Part shown: positions 1 through 8,745 of the stretch, piece after piece | How the letters are laid out: each line of letters opens with the position of its first letter | Numbering within the stretch: position 1 is the first letter of the stretch | Source of the DNA: Synechococcus sp. PROS-9-1 | Lineage (GTDB): Bacteria > Cyanobacteriota > Cyanobacteriia > PCC-6307 > Cyanobiaceae | Direction of reading: 5' to 3' | Assembly (NCBI RefSeq): GCF_014279775.1 | Contig: NZ_CP047961.1 | Coordinates: forward strand, 2,209,941 to 2,273,940 | Length of the DNA: 64,000 bases | Notes under the pieces: model-generated | Database searches by the model: none | Seen by the model: only the letters and a program-made list of their open reading frames with translations | Told to the model about the DNA's origin: nothing | Program-made: the position numbers and the translations under genes

Positions 1-2
1 CG

Positions 3-1637
3 GACACCGAACTCATCCTTGAAGTGGAGAAGGACTTCACCACCTACGGCGATGAGGTGAAATTCGGCGGCGGAAAGGTGATTCGAGATGGGATGGGCCA
101 ATCCCAAACCTCCCGGGCTGACGGCGCCGTTGACACCGTGATTACCAATGCCCTCATTCTTGATTGGTGGGGCATCGTCAAGGCCGATATCGGCCTCAGG
201 GATGGCCGCATCGTTGGCATCGGCAAGGCCGGCAACCCCGACATCCAGGAAGGCGTCACCATCGTGATTGGACCCGGCACCGAAGCGATTGCTGGTGAAG
301 GGCACATCCTCACCGCTGGTGGCATTGACACGCACATCCATTTCATCTGCCCCCAACAGATCGAAACAGCCCTAGCCAGTGGTGTGACCACCTTGATGGG
401 CGGCGGCACCGGACCGGCCACAGGGACCAATGCAACCACATGCACCCCTGGTGCATTTCATATCAGCCGAATGCTCCAGGCCGCCGAGGGGCTGCCCGTC
501 AACCTGGGATTTTTCGGAAAAGGAAATGCCAGCACCCCTGAAGCCCTAGAAGAGCAAGTGCGCGCTGGTGCCTGTGGACTGAAGCTTCATGAGGATTGGG
601 GCACGACACCTGCCGCCATTGATGCCTGCCTGTCGGTAGCCGATCAAATGGATGTGCAGGTTTGCATCCATACCGACACGCTCAACGAAGCCGGCTTCGT
701 TGAAGACACCATCGCCGCGATCAAAGGCCGCACGATTCATACCTTTCACACTGAAGGGGCTGGCGGCGGCCATGCACCAGACATCATCAAAATCTGCGGC
801 GAAGCGAACGTGCTTCCCAGCAGCACGAACCCCACCCGGCCCTACACCCGCAACACACTCGAAGAACACCTCGACATGTTGATGGTGTGCCATCACCTTG
901 ATCCCAAAATCCCAGAAGACGTGGCCTTTGCGGAATCACGCATCCGCCGCGAAACCATTGCTGCTGAAGACATCCTTCACGACCTCGGCGCCTTCTCGAT
1001 CATCGCCAGCGACTCCCAAGCGATGGGACGGGTGGGAGAGGTGATCACACGCACCTTCCAGACCGCCCACAAAATGAAGGTTCAACGCGGAGCCTTACCC
1101 GAGGACTCAAGCCGAAACGACAACCACCGCCTAAAGCGCTACATCGCAAAGGTCACGATCAATCCAGCAATCGCCCATGGCATCAGCAGTCAGGTGGGGT
1201 CTGTGGAGACAGGCAAACTCGCCGATCTGGTGCTCTGGAAACCAGGATTCTTTGGCATACGACCTCAACTCGTTGTGAAAGGCGGTTCGATCGTCTGGGC
1301 CCAAATGGGTGATGCCAATGCCTCAATCCCCACGCCAGGTCCTGTGCATGGGCGACCAATGTTTGCAGCCTTCGGCAAAGCCCTTGCGCCCAGTTGCCTC
1401 ACCTTCATGAGCGATGCAGCCATGAACGACAACATCCAAAGCAAACTCGGGCTGGAACGCACCTGTATCGCCGTAGAACACACCCGCAACGTGGGCAAAA
1501 GTGCACTCAAACTCAATTCAGCCCTACCCAACATCAGCGTGGATCCGCAGACCTATGAGGTATTTGCCGACGGTGAACTACTCACCTGCGAACCAGCAGA
1601 GGTGTTGCCCCTCGCCCAGCGTTATCTGCTGCTGTGA
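3..1637 (+). CDS. ureC: Urease alpha (catalytic) subunit, 5' end outside window
   Basis: Catalytic subunit of nickel urease, which hydrolyses urea to ammonia and CO2 in the cytoplasm with UreA and UreB. The reading frame is open from base 3, so the N-terminus lies upstream. About 544 residues remain of the usual ~570. Visible family motifs are the nickel-binding HIHF segment near base 330, the [12 protein letters not shown] segment carrying the carbamylated lysine (base ~575), the active-site loop MVCHHL (base ~880) and the C-terminal MFAAFGKA segment. The stop overlaps the start of the following glutamine amidotransferase gene. Identity is very secure. Confidence 0.97.
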   Translation, partial: DTELILEVEKDFTTYGDEVKFGGGKVIRDGMGQSQTSRADGAVDTVITNALILDWWGIVKADIGLRDGRIVGIGKAGNPDIQEGVTIVIGPGTEAIAGEGHILTAGGIDTHIHFICPQQIETALASGVTTLMGGGTGPATGTNATTCTPGAFHISRMLQAAEGLPVNLGFFGKGNASTPEALEEQVRAGACGLKLHEDWGTTPAAIDACLSVADQMDVQVCIHTDTLNEAGFVEDTIAAIKGRTIHTFHTEGAGGGHAPDIIKICGEANVLPSSTNPTRPYTRNTLEEHLDMLMVCHHLDPKIPEDVAFAESRIRRETIAAEDILHDLGAFSIIASDSQAMGRVGEVITRTFQTAHKMKVQRGALPEDSSRNDNHRLKRYIAKVTINPAIAHGISSQVGSVETGKLADLVLWKPGFFGIRPQLVVKGGSIVWAQMGDANASIPTPGPVHGRPMFAAFGKALAPSCLTFMSDAAMNDNIQSKLGLERTCIAVEHTRNVGKSALKLNSALPNISVDPQTYEVFADGELLTCEPAEVLPLAQRYLLL

Positions 1638-2389
1638 CCACCACCCTGTTGGTGATCCAGCACGTTGATCGCGAGGGAGCTGACTTGATTGGCACCATCG
1701 CCGACGAGCGGGGAATGACGATCAAAATCCTGCGACCAAACCGAGGCGATACCCTCCCCGATCCCAGCACCTGCCCAAACACAATCGCATTGGTGCTGGG
1801 GGGGCCGATGGGGGTGAACGATCGCCACCGATCCAACCTGACCTGGCTTCAAAGCGAACTTGATTGGCTGGTGGAATGGCACCGACAGAGGAAACCGGTC
1901 ATCGGCATCTGCCTCGGAGCGCAACTGCTGGCCGTTGCAGCGGGAGGAACCGTTGAACCGCTGCAGGTTGGAGAGCCACCCCAACCGCTGCTGGAAGTGG
2001 GCATCGGTGCGATCCACTGGGTGGTCGATCCAAGCGACGATCCCTCGCTGCGGGGGCTCCACGCCAGCGAGCCGGTGCTGCATTGGCATGGCGACCGTAT
2101 TCGCCTACCTAAGGAGGCCAGCCTGCTGGGCTCATCTCTGCACTGCCCAGAACAACTCTTCCGAATCGGCGACCATGCCGCAGGAGTGCAGTGCCACTGG
2201 GAGGTCACCGCAGAATCACTGAAGCGCTGGATCGCTGATGACCAGGACTACGTGGTGGGCGCCCTAGGCCGCGATGGCCCTGCCCTACTGAGGCAACAGT
2301 GGACCACCATCGGAGCAACGGTTGAACGCCGCGGCCGGATTGCCATGGGTCAAATCCTGACGGACTTAACGAACCAGCTCCATACATAA
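1634..2389 (+). CDS. Class I glutamine amidotransferase (GMP synthase-like)
   Basis: A 251-residue stand-alone class I glutamine amidotransferase domain. The nucleophile elbow [10 protein letters not shown] (near residue 94) supplies the catalytic Cys, and a later [11 protein letters not shown] segment carries the His region typical of GMP-synthase-like amidotransferases. The acceptor substrate cannot be told from sequence. The GTG start overlaps the ureC stop by 4 bases, so translation is probably coupled to the urease operon. Whether it is functionally tied to urea nitrogen is inference. Confidence 0.85.
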   Translation: MTTTLLVIQHVDREGADLIGTIADERGMTIKILRPNRGDTLPDPSTCPNTIALVLGGPMGVNDRHRSNLTWLQSELDWLVEWHRQRKPVIGICLGAQLLAVAAGGTVEPLQVGEPPQPLLEVGIGAIHWVVDPSDDPSLRGLHASEPVLHWHGDRIRLPKEASLLGSSLHCPEQLFRIGDHAAGVQCHWEVTAESLKRWIADDQDYVVGALGRDGPALLRQQWTTIGATVERRGRIAMGQILTDLTNQLHT

Positions 2390-2454
2390 AACAAGACGTT
2401 TTCATAACTTTGTATCGAAGCAAACGCCAAAGATCTGGTGAGATTCGAATACTT

Positions 2455-2480
2455 ACGCTGTATCAGCTGATACGCAGCGT
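2455..2480 (+). promoter_or_regulatory. Palindromic hairpin ahead of the riboswitch-like leader
   Basis: ACGCTG (2455-2460) and TATCAG (2461-2466) face CTGATA (2467-2472) and CAGCGT (2475-2480), giving a 12-bp inverted repeat with a 2-base bulge. The 3' arm overlaps the first bases of the P1 strand of the downstream leader (2478-2482), so the two structures cannot form together if both are in the same transcript. It could instead be a DNA operator. Confidence 0.5.
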
Positions 2481-2553
2481 TCACCTCGCTCCCTTGCGAG
2501 GCGCAGTTCGACTCAGGCCATGGAACGGGGACCTGAGCTTGCTTCGTGGAACG
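2478..2553 (+). promoter_or_regulatory. Glutamine riboswitch-like leader (Downstream-peptide type)
   Basis: Seen: an outer stem CGTTC (2478-2482)/GAACG (2549-2553), a second helix CCTCGC (2484-2489)/GCGAGG (2496-2501), the linker CGCAGTTCGA, a third helix CTCAGG (2512-2517)/CCTGAG (2532-2537), and a GCTTC segment before the closing strand. Known: the glnA/Downstream-peptide RNAs of cyanobacteria bind L-glutamine, share this P1-P2-linker-P3-P1' order and sit just before short ORFs. Here the closing strand includes the GGA just before the ATG at 2558, so P1 would hide the ribosome binding site. The linker departs from the usual CGCAAGTAGG or CGGAAGTAA, so ligand binding is inference. Confidence 0.6.
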
Positions 2554-2557
2554 TCTT

Positions 2558-2725
2558 ATGACCACTCTTCTGTACCGGGGCCACACCTACCAGCAACTCA
2601 ATGACGCAGCACACAAAGCCAATGTGCAGCTCACCTATCGCCGCAGTGTGTATCAAGCACATCAGGTGGAGGCCCAGAAAAGGTCCGTTCAACTGACGTA
2701 CCGCGGCCTCTCATACATCCGCTGA
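2558..2725 (+). CDS. DUF4278 small protein
   Basis: A 55-residue protein. Three copies of a short L(L/T)YR(G/R)xxY motif fall near residues 5-11, 25-32 and 46-53; this is the signature of the cyanobacterial DUF4278 family, whose function is unknown. The start is 4 bases after the closing stem of the riboswitch-like leader, which fits the pattern of short peptides controlled by Downstream-peptide RNAs. Its 3' end overlaps a reverse-strand gene by 37 bases. Regulation by glutamine is inference from the leader. Confidence 0.75.
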   Translation: MTTLLYRGHTYQQLNDAAHKANVQLTYRRSVYQAHQVEAQKRSVQLTYRGLSYIR

Positions 2726-3015
2726 ATCGTCCGGTTCAAAGTGCGCAGTTCTGACAACTCATCGCGCCACTGTTGCGCCCAGAGATCCTGACTGCGCTCA
2801 TAAATCACCATCAGTTCGTCCACCACTTGATCGCGATCGTGCACTCGCAAATCGAGCAATAGGTGATCGATACGACCAAAAGGCAGAAGCCAAGCTTGAG
2901 TTAAAGGAACGATCCAGGAATCAGTAACAAACAACACCTGAGCAAGAGGCACTCCAGTTTTTGGATACCCCCAATAACCGTTAGTGCGATGTTCAAGGAA
3001 TACCGGCCATCCCAT
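2689..3015 (-). CDS. Conserved-looking hypothetical protein
   Basis: A 108-residue reading frame with coding-like codon choice and composition. The second half is charged and helical, with the segments LLLDLRVHDRDQVVDEL and WRDELSELRTLNRTIQRMYE. I do not recognise a family. It runs antisense to its neighbours, overlapping the end of the DUF4278 gene by 37 bases and the start of the ATP-grasp gene by 27. The 5' overlap suggests the true start may lie further in than the ATG used here. Confidence 0.55.
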   Translation of the reverse strand: MGWPVFLEHRTNGYWGYPKTGVPLAQVLFVTDSWIVPLTQAWLLPFGRIDHLLLDLRVHDRDQVVDELMVIYERSQDLWAQQWRDELSELRTLNRTIQRMYERPRYVS

Positions 3016-4461
3016 GGATATGACGAGTATTTCTGCAGAAAGCAGGCTGCCCCGCGTGCAGATTTAGAGCCTCTGCTCAACTCACTCGGTGCCATCGGCT
3101 TAGCAGAACTCCAACGTAACCATGCCTCTGCCAGCAATCTGTTGAGACGGCTTGGAGCCACGTTCAGAATCAACGGCTCAGGGCCCCGCGAAGCAGAACG
3201 CATCCTTCCTTTTGATCCCTTGCCCAGATTGATTCATAAAAGTGAGTGGAACACATTAGAGGAGGGTTTACTGCAACGCCTTGACGCAATTGATCATTTT
3301 TTGGCAGATATTTATGGGCCACAACACATTCTTAACGATGGGGTAATCCCTAGAGAAGACGTAGAAAGTTCTCAGGGTTGGCGACCAGAAATGCAAGATA
3401 TCGAATTACCGTTGGGACGCTGGTGTCATGTGTCTGGACTTGACTTGATCAGGGATGGTGACGGCAATTGGCGAGTCCTGGAAGACAACTTGAGATGTCC
3501 CTCAGGAGTAGCTTATTTCCTCGAAAACCGTCGTGTTATGAAACGATTATTTCCGAGTCTTTTTGTGGGTAGTCACATCCAAGCGATCGACGATTATCCT
3601 TCTCATTTACTGAGAACACTCCAAGACCTGGCCTTCTGGAGTGACTCTCCACGCGTGGCTTTACTCACTCCAGGAGTGTTCAACAGCGCCTATTTCGAAC
3701 ACAGCTACCTCGCCCAGCAAATGGGAGTCACGCTCGTGGAAGGTAGAGACTTGATCTGTGAGAACGGATATGTATGGATGCGCAGCACAGAGGGATTGCA
3801 GCGAATTGATGTGATCTATCGACGGATTGACGATGACTTTCTCGATCCCAATGTGTTCCGCCAAGATTCCATCCTTGGAGTGCCTGGCCTGATGGACGCG
3901 ATGCGCAAGGGCAACGTTGCTATCGCCAATGCACCAGGAACAGGCGTTGCCGACGACAAGCTCATTTACGCCTACGTTCCCAAGATGATTCGCTACTACC
4001 TCGGGCAGGAACCCATCATCGAAAACGTGCCCACCTATCTCTGCTCCAGGCCAGATGACATGACCTACGTGCTGGAACACCTCGGATCACTCGTGGTGAA
4101 GTCGGTCGCTGAAGCAGGGGGCTATGGAATGTTGATCGGTCCCCACGCCTCAACAAACGAAATCGAGGCCTTTGCCGAGAAGATCAAGGCTCATCCTCGA
4201 AATTTCATCGCACAGCCCACATTGCAGCTCTCCACAGTTCCATCCATCAGTGAGGGTGAGCTCTATCCGTGTCATGTGGACTTACGTCCTTATGTTCTGC
4301 GTGGAAAAAGCAGCTGGGTCAGTCCAGGTGGACTCACCCGCGTCGCCTTAAGACGTGGCTCTTTAGTGGTGAATTCCTCCCAAGGCGGCGGTTGCAAAGA
4401 CACCTGGGTGGTGAGTGATCGACAAGCACCGATTGAACATCTGGAGGCCATGCCGTGTTGA
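2989..4461 (+). CDS. Circularly permuted ATP-grasp amide ligase
   Basis: A 490-residue protein of the circularly permuted ATP-grasp type 2 family (older DUF404/DUF407 annotation). Conserved blocks are GYDEYFC near residue 10, the long stretch around DGNWRVLEDNLRCPSG (near 155), VVKSVAEAGGYGMLIGP (near 370) for nucleotide binding, and LRPYVLRG near the C-terminus. The family is predicted to form amide bonds in a peptide-like product; no substrate is known. It is the first gene of a tight operon with an alpha-E protein (7-base overlap) and a transglutaminase, the standard partners of this family. Confidence 0.9.
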   Translation: MFKEYRPSHGYDEYFCRKQAAPRADLEPLLNSLGAIGLAELQRNHASASNLLRRLGATFRINGSGPREAERILPFDPLPRLIHKSEWNTLEEGLLQRLDAIDHFLADIYGPQHILNDGVIPREDVESSQGWRPEMQDIELPLGRWCHVSGLDLIRDGDGNWRVLEDNLRCPSGVAYFLENRRVMKRLFPSLFVGSHIQAIDDYPSHLLRTLQDLAFWSDSPRVALLTPGVFNSAYFEHSYLAQQMGVTLVEGRDLICENGYVWMRSTEGLQRIDVIYRRIDDDFLDPNVFRQDSILGVPGLMDAMRKGNVAIANAPGTGVADDKLIYAYVPKMIRYYLGQEPIIENVPTYLCSRPDDMTYVLEHLGSLVVKSVAEAGGYGMLIGPHASTNEIEAFAEKIKAHPRNFIAQPTLQLSTVPSISEGELYPCHVDLRPYVLRGKSSWVSPGGLTRVALRRGSLVVNSSQGGGCKDTWVVSDRQAPIEHLEAMPC

Positions 4462-5453
4462 GCCGCGTCGCGGACTCCCTCTATTGGATCAACCGTTTTG
4501 TAGAGCGCGCCGAAAACATCTCTCGCTTTCTCGAGGTAAGCAATGCGATGGCTTTGGACAATCCCAGCGGCAACGCTGAACCCTGGTTGCCCTTAATCGA
4601 TGCGAATGGTGATCGCCAGCACTTTGATCAAAGCTATCCGCGTCGATCGTCAAAAGATGTCAGAGATTTTTTGCTTCTAGACCTCGACAACCCCAACAGC
4701 ATTGTGAGCTGCATCTCGAATGCACGCGAGAACGCCCGCCAAATCCGTGATGTCATCTCTACTGAGATGTGGGAACACATCAACGATCTCTTTTGGAGTC
4801 TTCAAGACGGAGAAGTTCTATGGAGTGAACCAGACCAAGAGCAACTTCGAACGATTCGTCGCGGTTGCCAACTGTTCTATGGCATCACTGACGTCACACT
4901 CAGCCGCGATCAAGCCTGGTTGTTTAGCCGTCTAGGCCGGCTGATTGAAAGAGCCGATAAAACCTCCCGAATCCTTGATGTGAAGTACTTTCTGCTGTTA
5001 CCAGTCCCCAGCGCAGTGGGGGGAGTGCTGGATGAGCTGCAATGGATTGCTCTTCTCCGTACCGCTGGGGCTTATCAGATGTATCGGCAGAGCGTCCAAC
5101 AAGCAATCAGTCCCATTTCAGTGGCACGTTTTCTTCTGCTGGATCCGATTTTTCCCAGATCCGTACGGTTTTGCTTGCAAGAGATCAACGACACCCTGGA
5201 GCGAATTCAACACAAGCCCATTCCAGGTTCACCTGACGACCTCGAATGCCTGCGCGGTCAGCTCGTGGCCAAGTGGAGTTATGTCCGCATTGAGTCTCTG
5301 ATCAACCGCGGTTTGCATGAAGTGATTGATCAACTGCAGACCGATCTCAATCAACTGCATGGGCTCATTCAGAAAAGCTATTTCCCCACCGCCGATCACA
5401 CACCGCAGGACCTCTCAACCATTTCGACAGACCCATCATGCTCGTTGAGCTGA
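4455..5453 (+). CDS. Alpha-E domain protein (DUF403)
   Basis: A 332-residue, mostly helical protein. The opening VADSLYWINRFVERAENISRFLEV and the later LFSRLGRLIERADKTSRILDVK are hallmark repeats of the alpha-E family. Its role is unknown, but it almost always accompanies the circularly permuted ATP-grasp protein and a transglutaminase, and is thought to act in the same ligation or processing pathway. The GTG start overlaps the stop of the ATP-grasp gene and its own end overlaps the transglutaminase start by 16 bases, which points to translational coupling. Confidence 0.9.
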   Translation: MLSRVADSLYWINRFVERAENISRFLEVSNAMALDNPSGNAEPWLPLIDANGDRQHFDQSYPRRSSKDVRDFLLLDLDNPNSIVSCISNARENARQIRDVISTEMWEHINDLFWSLQDGEVLWSEPDQEQLRTIRRGCQLFYGITDVTLSRDQAWLFSRLGRLIERADKTSRILDVKYFLLLPVPSAVGGVLDELQWIALLRTAGAYQMYRQSVQQAISPISVARFLLLDPIFPRSVRFCLQEINDTLERIQHKPIPGSPDDLECLRGQLVAKWSYVRIESLINRGLHEVIDQLQTDLNQLHGLIQKSYFPTADHTPQDLSTISTDPSCSLS

Positions 5454-6337
5454 CCCACACCCTTACGTATCAATACGACGCACCCATCAGTCTTGGAGCA
5501 CACCGCCTGTGCCTCCAACCCAGAGGTCACGGTCATCAGCGGCTCCTTGAGCACGAGCTGATCGTGTCTCCAGAACCAAGCCATCAGCATGCTCTCGTAG
5601 CAGCCAGTGGAGATGAGATTCAACGGATCTGCTTTCAAGGTACAACGAGTCATTTGTGCATCGAGGCTCACAGCAAAGTGGAAACCCAAGCTGCAAGGGC
5701 ACTTGAAGAATGCTTCACCCCACTGAATCCTCCGCTCCCCTACCCCCGCGGACATCTCAATCGTGATCTATACGGTGCGCTGGAAGGCTGGTTACCAAAC
5801 GGTCAGCACGATCCCTCAGCCGTAGCCCTAGCCCAAGACGCCTTGATGGGAGGAAACCAGCAAACCTTGCCGTTTTTGCGCGAACTGATGGCGACCATTC
5901 AAGACCGTGTGAAATACACCGAGCGACATTTAGGTCGAGCCTGGCCAGCCGGCCGAACCCTGAGAGAAAGGGTGGGTTCTTGCCGAGATTTAGCCATGTT
6001 GATGGTGGAATGTTGTAGGAGCGTTGGTCTGCCTGCACGGTTCACCAGCGGGTATCAACTCACCGATCCTGCCCCCACTGACTATGACCTTCATGCCTGG
6101 GCCGAGATCTATCTTCCCGGAGCAGGCTGGCGTGGTTTTGACCCCAGCGCTGGATGCGAAATCAGCGAGCGCTACATCGTGCTAGCCAGCTCATCAAATC
6201 CAGAACTAACCGCTGCTGTTTCAGGCGATTTCAAAGGTCCACCCAACACCATCAGCAACCTCAACTGGACAATCAAGGCACAGGTCTTAAGTTGGCCGCC
6301 CGAGGACACGGCTCAAGAGACAACTCACGCTGCCTGA
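5438..6337 (+). CDS. Transglutaminase-like cysteine peptidase
   Basis: A 299-residue protein with the bacterial transglutaminase N-terminal beta domain (about residues 1-130) and a transglutaminase-like core. The catalytic triad is visible: Cys in GSCRDL (near 187), His in YDLHAWAEIY (near 223) and Asp in GFDPSAG (near 239). Members usually act as proteases or amidases rather than crosslinkers. As third gene of the ATP-grasp/alpha-E operon it probably cleaves or trims the product of the ligase. Its 3' end overlaps the convergent cupin gene by 13 bases. Confidence 0.88.
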   Translation: MLVELTHTLTYQYDAPISLGAHRLCLQPRGHGHQRLLEHELIVSPEPSHQHALVAASGDEIQRICFQGTTSHLCIEAHSKVETQAARALEECFTPLNPPLPYPRGHLNRDLYGALEGWLPNGQHDPSAVALAQDALMGGNQQTLPFLRELMATIQDRVKYTERHLGRAWPAGRTLRERVGSCRDLAMLMVECCRSVGLPARFTSGYQLTDPAPTDYDLHAWAEIYLPGAGWRGFDPSAGCEISERYIVLASSSNPELTAAVSGDFKGPPNTISNLNWTIKAQVLSWPPEDTAQETTHAA

Positions 6338-6816
6338 AGGACAGGTGCAAGACCATGCAATAGCGGACGCGCTGCCGCTTTTGAAGTGACTTGATAGAGC
6401 TTTGGGATCTTCAGGCTGTTGTAAACACGGAACTCTCTATCTACACATACATTGGAATTTCGCTTGGCCTGATTAAGAACAACAGATCCATCGGGATCAG
6501 ACAAAGAGCGATGGAATGTTCCTCTTGGAATATTGAGAATGTCACCACCACTGTCCAAACGAACGATGTGAAAAGGATGCTCCCAAGCCAAGTTCACCAA
6601 ATAAAAAGTTCTTCCACCACTGGCGGCGAGAAGATTATCGTCCTGATGAGGATGCAGATAAAACTGCCATGCCCCACTATCTTCAGCATCCGGCGGACTC
6701 ACCGCTGGCCCACGGTGAACAACTAAGTCGCGAGCATTCGAATCAGGAATCGTGACATCAAAAAAACGAACAGATGGGGTATCTCGAAAACGCGTGTACG
6801 GAATAAGTTCAAACAT
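6325..6816 (-). CDS. Cupin-fold protein of unknown function
   Basis: A 163-residue protein whose composition fits a single double-stranded beta-helix domain: FYLHPHQDDNLLAASGGRTF (near residue 51) followed by ILNIPRGTFHRSLSDPDGS (near 92), which resemble the two cupin motifs with His residues placed for metal or ligand binding. I cannot assign a substrate. It lies on the reverse strand downstream of moaA with a 64-base gap, and converges on the transglutaminase gene. Confidence 0.65.
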   Translation of the reverse strand: MFELIPYTRFRDTPSVRFFDVTIPDSNARDLVVHRGPAVSPPDAEDSGAWQFYLHPHQDDNLLAASGGRTFYLVNLAWEHPFHIVRLDSGGDILNIPRGTFHRSLSDPDGSVVLNQAKRNSNVCVDREFRVYNSLKIPKLYQVTSKAAARPLLHGLAPVLQAA

Positions 6817-6880
6817 CTCAACAAAGATTTAGAACCCAGGTTTAACGCCGATATCTCTTTCAATCCGTAGCAAAGGCCAC

Positions 6881-7933
6881 TCATCCACCCAAATAAGCCA
6901 TCTCAGCATGATGATTCCCTTTCTGCATCAATCCACGCTCTTCACTAAAACGATCTGAACGCCCAGTCCACAGCTGAGCCATCACCTCTGCAAGCTCCGA
7001 GTCGGAGACCTCCATACGAAGCCATGGACGCAAATCAAGGCCTTCACTCGCAAATAGACAGGTAAAGGCTTGCCCATCTGCAGTGATCCTAAGACGATTG
7101 CAATCAGAACAGAATGGCTCCGTAATTGAAGCAATTGTGGCAATAGACCCTTCACCATCTTGATAAAGCCATTGACTACTTGTTCCCCCAGGTTGTCGAC
7201 CAATGGATTGAAGCGGCCAATGGCGATGAAGGAGCTGAATCATCTCGTTCGCTGGCATCACCTGATCACGACACCAGCCATTGCGATTGCCTACATCCAT
7301 ATATTCGATCAGACGCAACTGCAATCCTTGTTGTCTGGCCAGCTGTGCCAAGGGAATCAACTGATCGTCATTGCAGCCTCGTTGGATCACGGCATTGAGC
7401 TTCAGACTTCCATGCGCAGGGTTGTACCCAGCAGCACGAGCCGCATCAATGCCAGCCAACACCCGCTCCAACAGAGCATTCCCAGCCTCAGGACCAGAAC
7501 GCAAGCCAGCCATTCGCGCGATACTCGCGCCGTCAACAGCATCCAAGCTGATCGTAATACGATCGACTCCTGCCGCGCGCAAACGTCTCACCCTCTCATC
7601 ATCGAGAAGAGAACCATTGGTGGTGATGGCAACCTCTTTCAAACGACTGAAAGGGTGAGCAGCCGTCTGCCTTCCAAGCGAGAGGGCATCAAGAAGCGGC
7701 CAAAGGCGGTCGGTGAGCAAGGGTTCACCACCGGTGAGTCGAAGCGTATGTGCTCCCAATTGACAGGCCGCTTGGATCAAGCGAAGTTGATCGCGTGTGT
7801 GCAACAAACCCGGAGGTTCAATACTTTCAGGGCAGCAATATGGACACGCTAAGTTACATTTAGCGGTTAGGGACAACCTTACAACCCCCAACGGCCTAGC
7901 CAAGAGATCAAGAACACGTGTTGGCTTTATCAT
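6881..7933 (-). CDS. moaA: GTP 3',8-cyclase MoaA (molybdenum cofactor step 1)
   Basis: A 350-residue radical SAM enzyme that, with MoaC, converts GTP to cyclic pyranopterin monophosphate. The SAM cluster motif CNLACPYC is near residue 27, and the second C-terminal [4Fe-4S] site is seen in EPFCSDCNRLR with a later Cys in TCLF. The protein ends in the GG needed for function of this family. The ATG overlaps the mobA stop by 4 bases, so the two form an operon. The cofactor serves the nitrate reductase NarB encoded nearby. Confidence 0.97.
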   Translation of the reverse strand: MIKPTRVLDLLARPLGVVRLSLTAKCNLACPYCCPESIEPPGLLHTRDQLRLIQAACQLGAHTLRLTGGEPLLTDRLWPLLDALSLGRQTAAHPFSRLKEVAITTNGSLLDDERVRRLRAAGVDRITISLDAVDGASIARMAGLRSGPEAGNALLERVLAGIDAARAAGYNPAHGSLKLNAVIQRGCNDDQLIPLAQLARQQGLQLRLIEYMDVGNRNGWCRDQVMPANEMIQLLHRHWPLQSIGRQPGGTSSQWLYQDGEGSIATIASITEPFCSDCNRLRITADGQAFTCLFASEGLDLRPWLRMEVSDSELAEVMAQLWTGRSDRFSEERGLMQKGNHHAEMAYLGG

Positions 7934-8547
7934 TCTTCGAGAGTTGCTAGATCAGAAGGACAATTGACATTGCGCAACGGCCCCATCGGCAGAGCAAGAA
8001 CCCGATACGGAACCCTCCCAAGCCAATCATGCATGCTCAGCCGATGATCAGCCAGCTGACGCAATAGGGGTTCTCGATAAATGCTGTCATTGGGGTAAAT
8101 AGCAAACAGGGGTTGAAGCTGTCTACTGTCATGCGACACCACAGCCAAGGAAGGCTGCTCCTGCCAAGCACGAATCAGCTGGATCAGAACCCAAGGCTCT
8201 AACCAAGGCATATCAACAGGAAGGACGAGTGAAGCAAGAAACTTCTCCTGACCAAAAACAGCCGACAAAGCAGCCAAAGGCCCCTGACCAGGGAAGGGAT
8301 CCAATCTGCACTCAACCCCATCAAACCTTGAAGCCAACTGATGATGACTGGAAATTGAGCTAACCACATCAACTGGCAGATCTAGGCGACGGCACAAACC
8401 AATACTGTGCGACAACCAACAGCCACCTTGTGGGTGAGGCAAGAGTGATTTGTCTCGTCCCATGCGACGACTCATCCCTCCGCAAAGCAGACAAGCTCGA
8501 AGCCCCTGCACCGATAACACATCCATCTCCATCAAAAGATTGGACAT
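7930..8547 (-). CDS. mobA: Molybdenum cofactor guanylyltransferase MobA
   Basis: Nucleotidyltransferase that links GMP to molybdopterin to form the guanine dinucleotide cofactor used by NarB-type reductases. The signature LLCGGMSRRMGRDKSLL lies at the N-terminus, and LPVDMPWLEP (near residue 110) supplies the metal-binding Asp. Several in-frame ATGs (8592, 8547, 8532, 8526) could start translation; 8547 is chosen as a compromise because the domain starts about 15 residues later. It is operonic with moaA and divergent from the nitrate permease gene. Confidence 0.9.
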   Translation of the reverse strand: MSNLLMEMDVLSVQGLRACLLCGGMSRRMGRDKSLLPHPQGGCWLSHSIGLCRRLDLPVDVVSSISSHHQLASRFDGVECRLDPFPGQGPLAALSAVFGQEKFLASLVLPVDMPWLEPWVLIQLIRAWQEQPSLAVVSHDSRQLQPLFAIYPNDSIYREPLLRQLADHRLSMHDWLGRVPYRVLALPMGPLRNVNCPSDLATLEE

Positions 8548-8745
8548 CTCAGAGGCCAAAATGTAGCGAAGAAGACGAAAGACCAAGGACAAGCATCTTC
8601 ACCTCCTTGCATTCCGTATCCATTGAAACCAAGGCAATGACGATCCAATGATGAAATATAAAGGCGGTTTGCATGTGCGCCGCAACTTGATTCCTCAGCG
8701 CATTTTTTAGAAGCCGGGGTTTAATTACACACACAATTACCCCCC

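Noticed and set aside
7160..7852. 230-aa open frame antisense to moaA
   Set aside because: moaA has all family motifs on the other strand; this frame has no recognisable domain.
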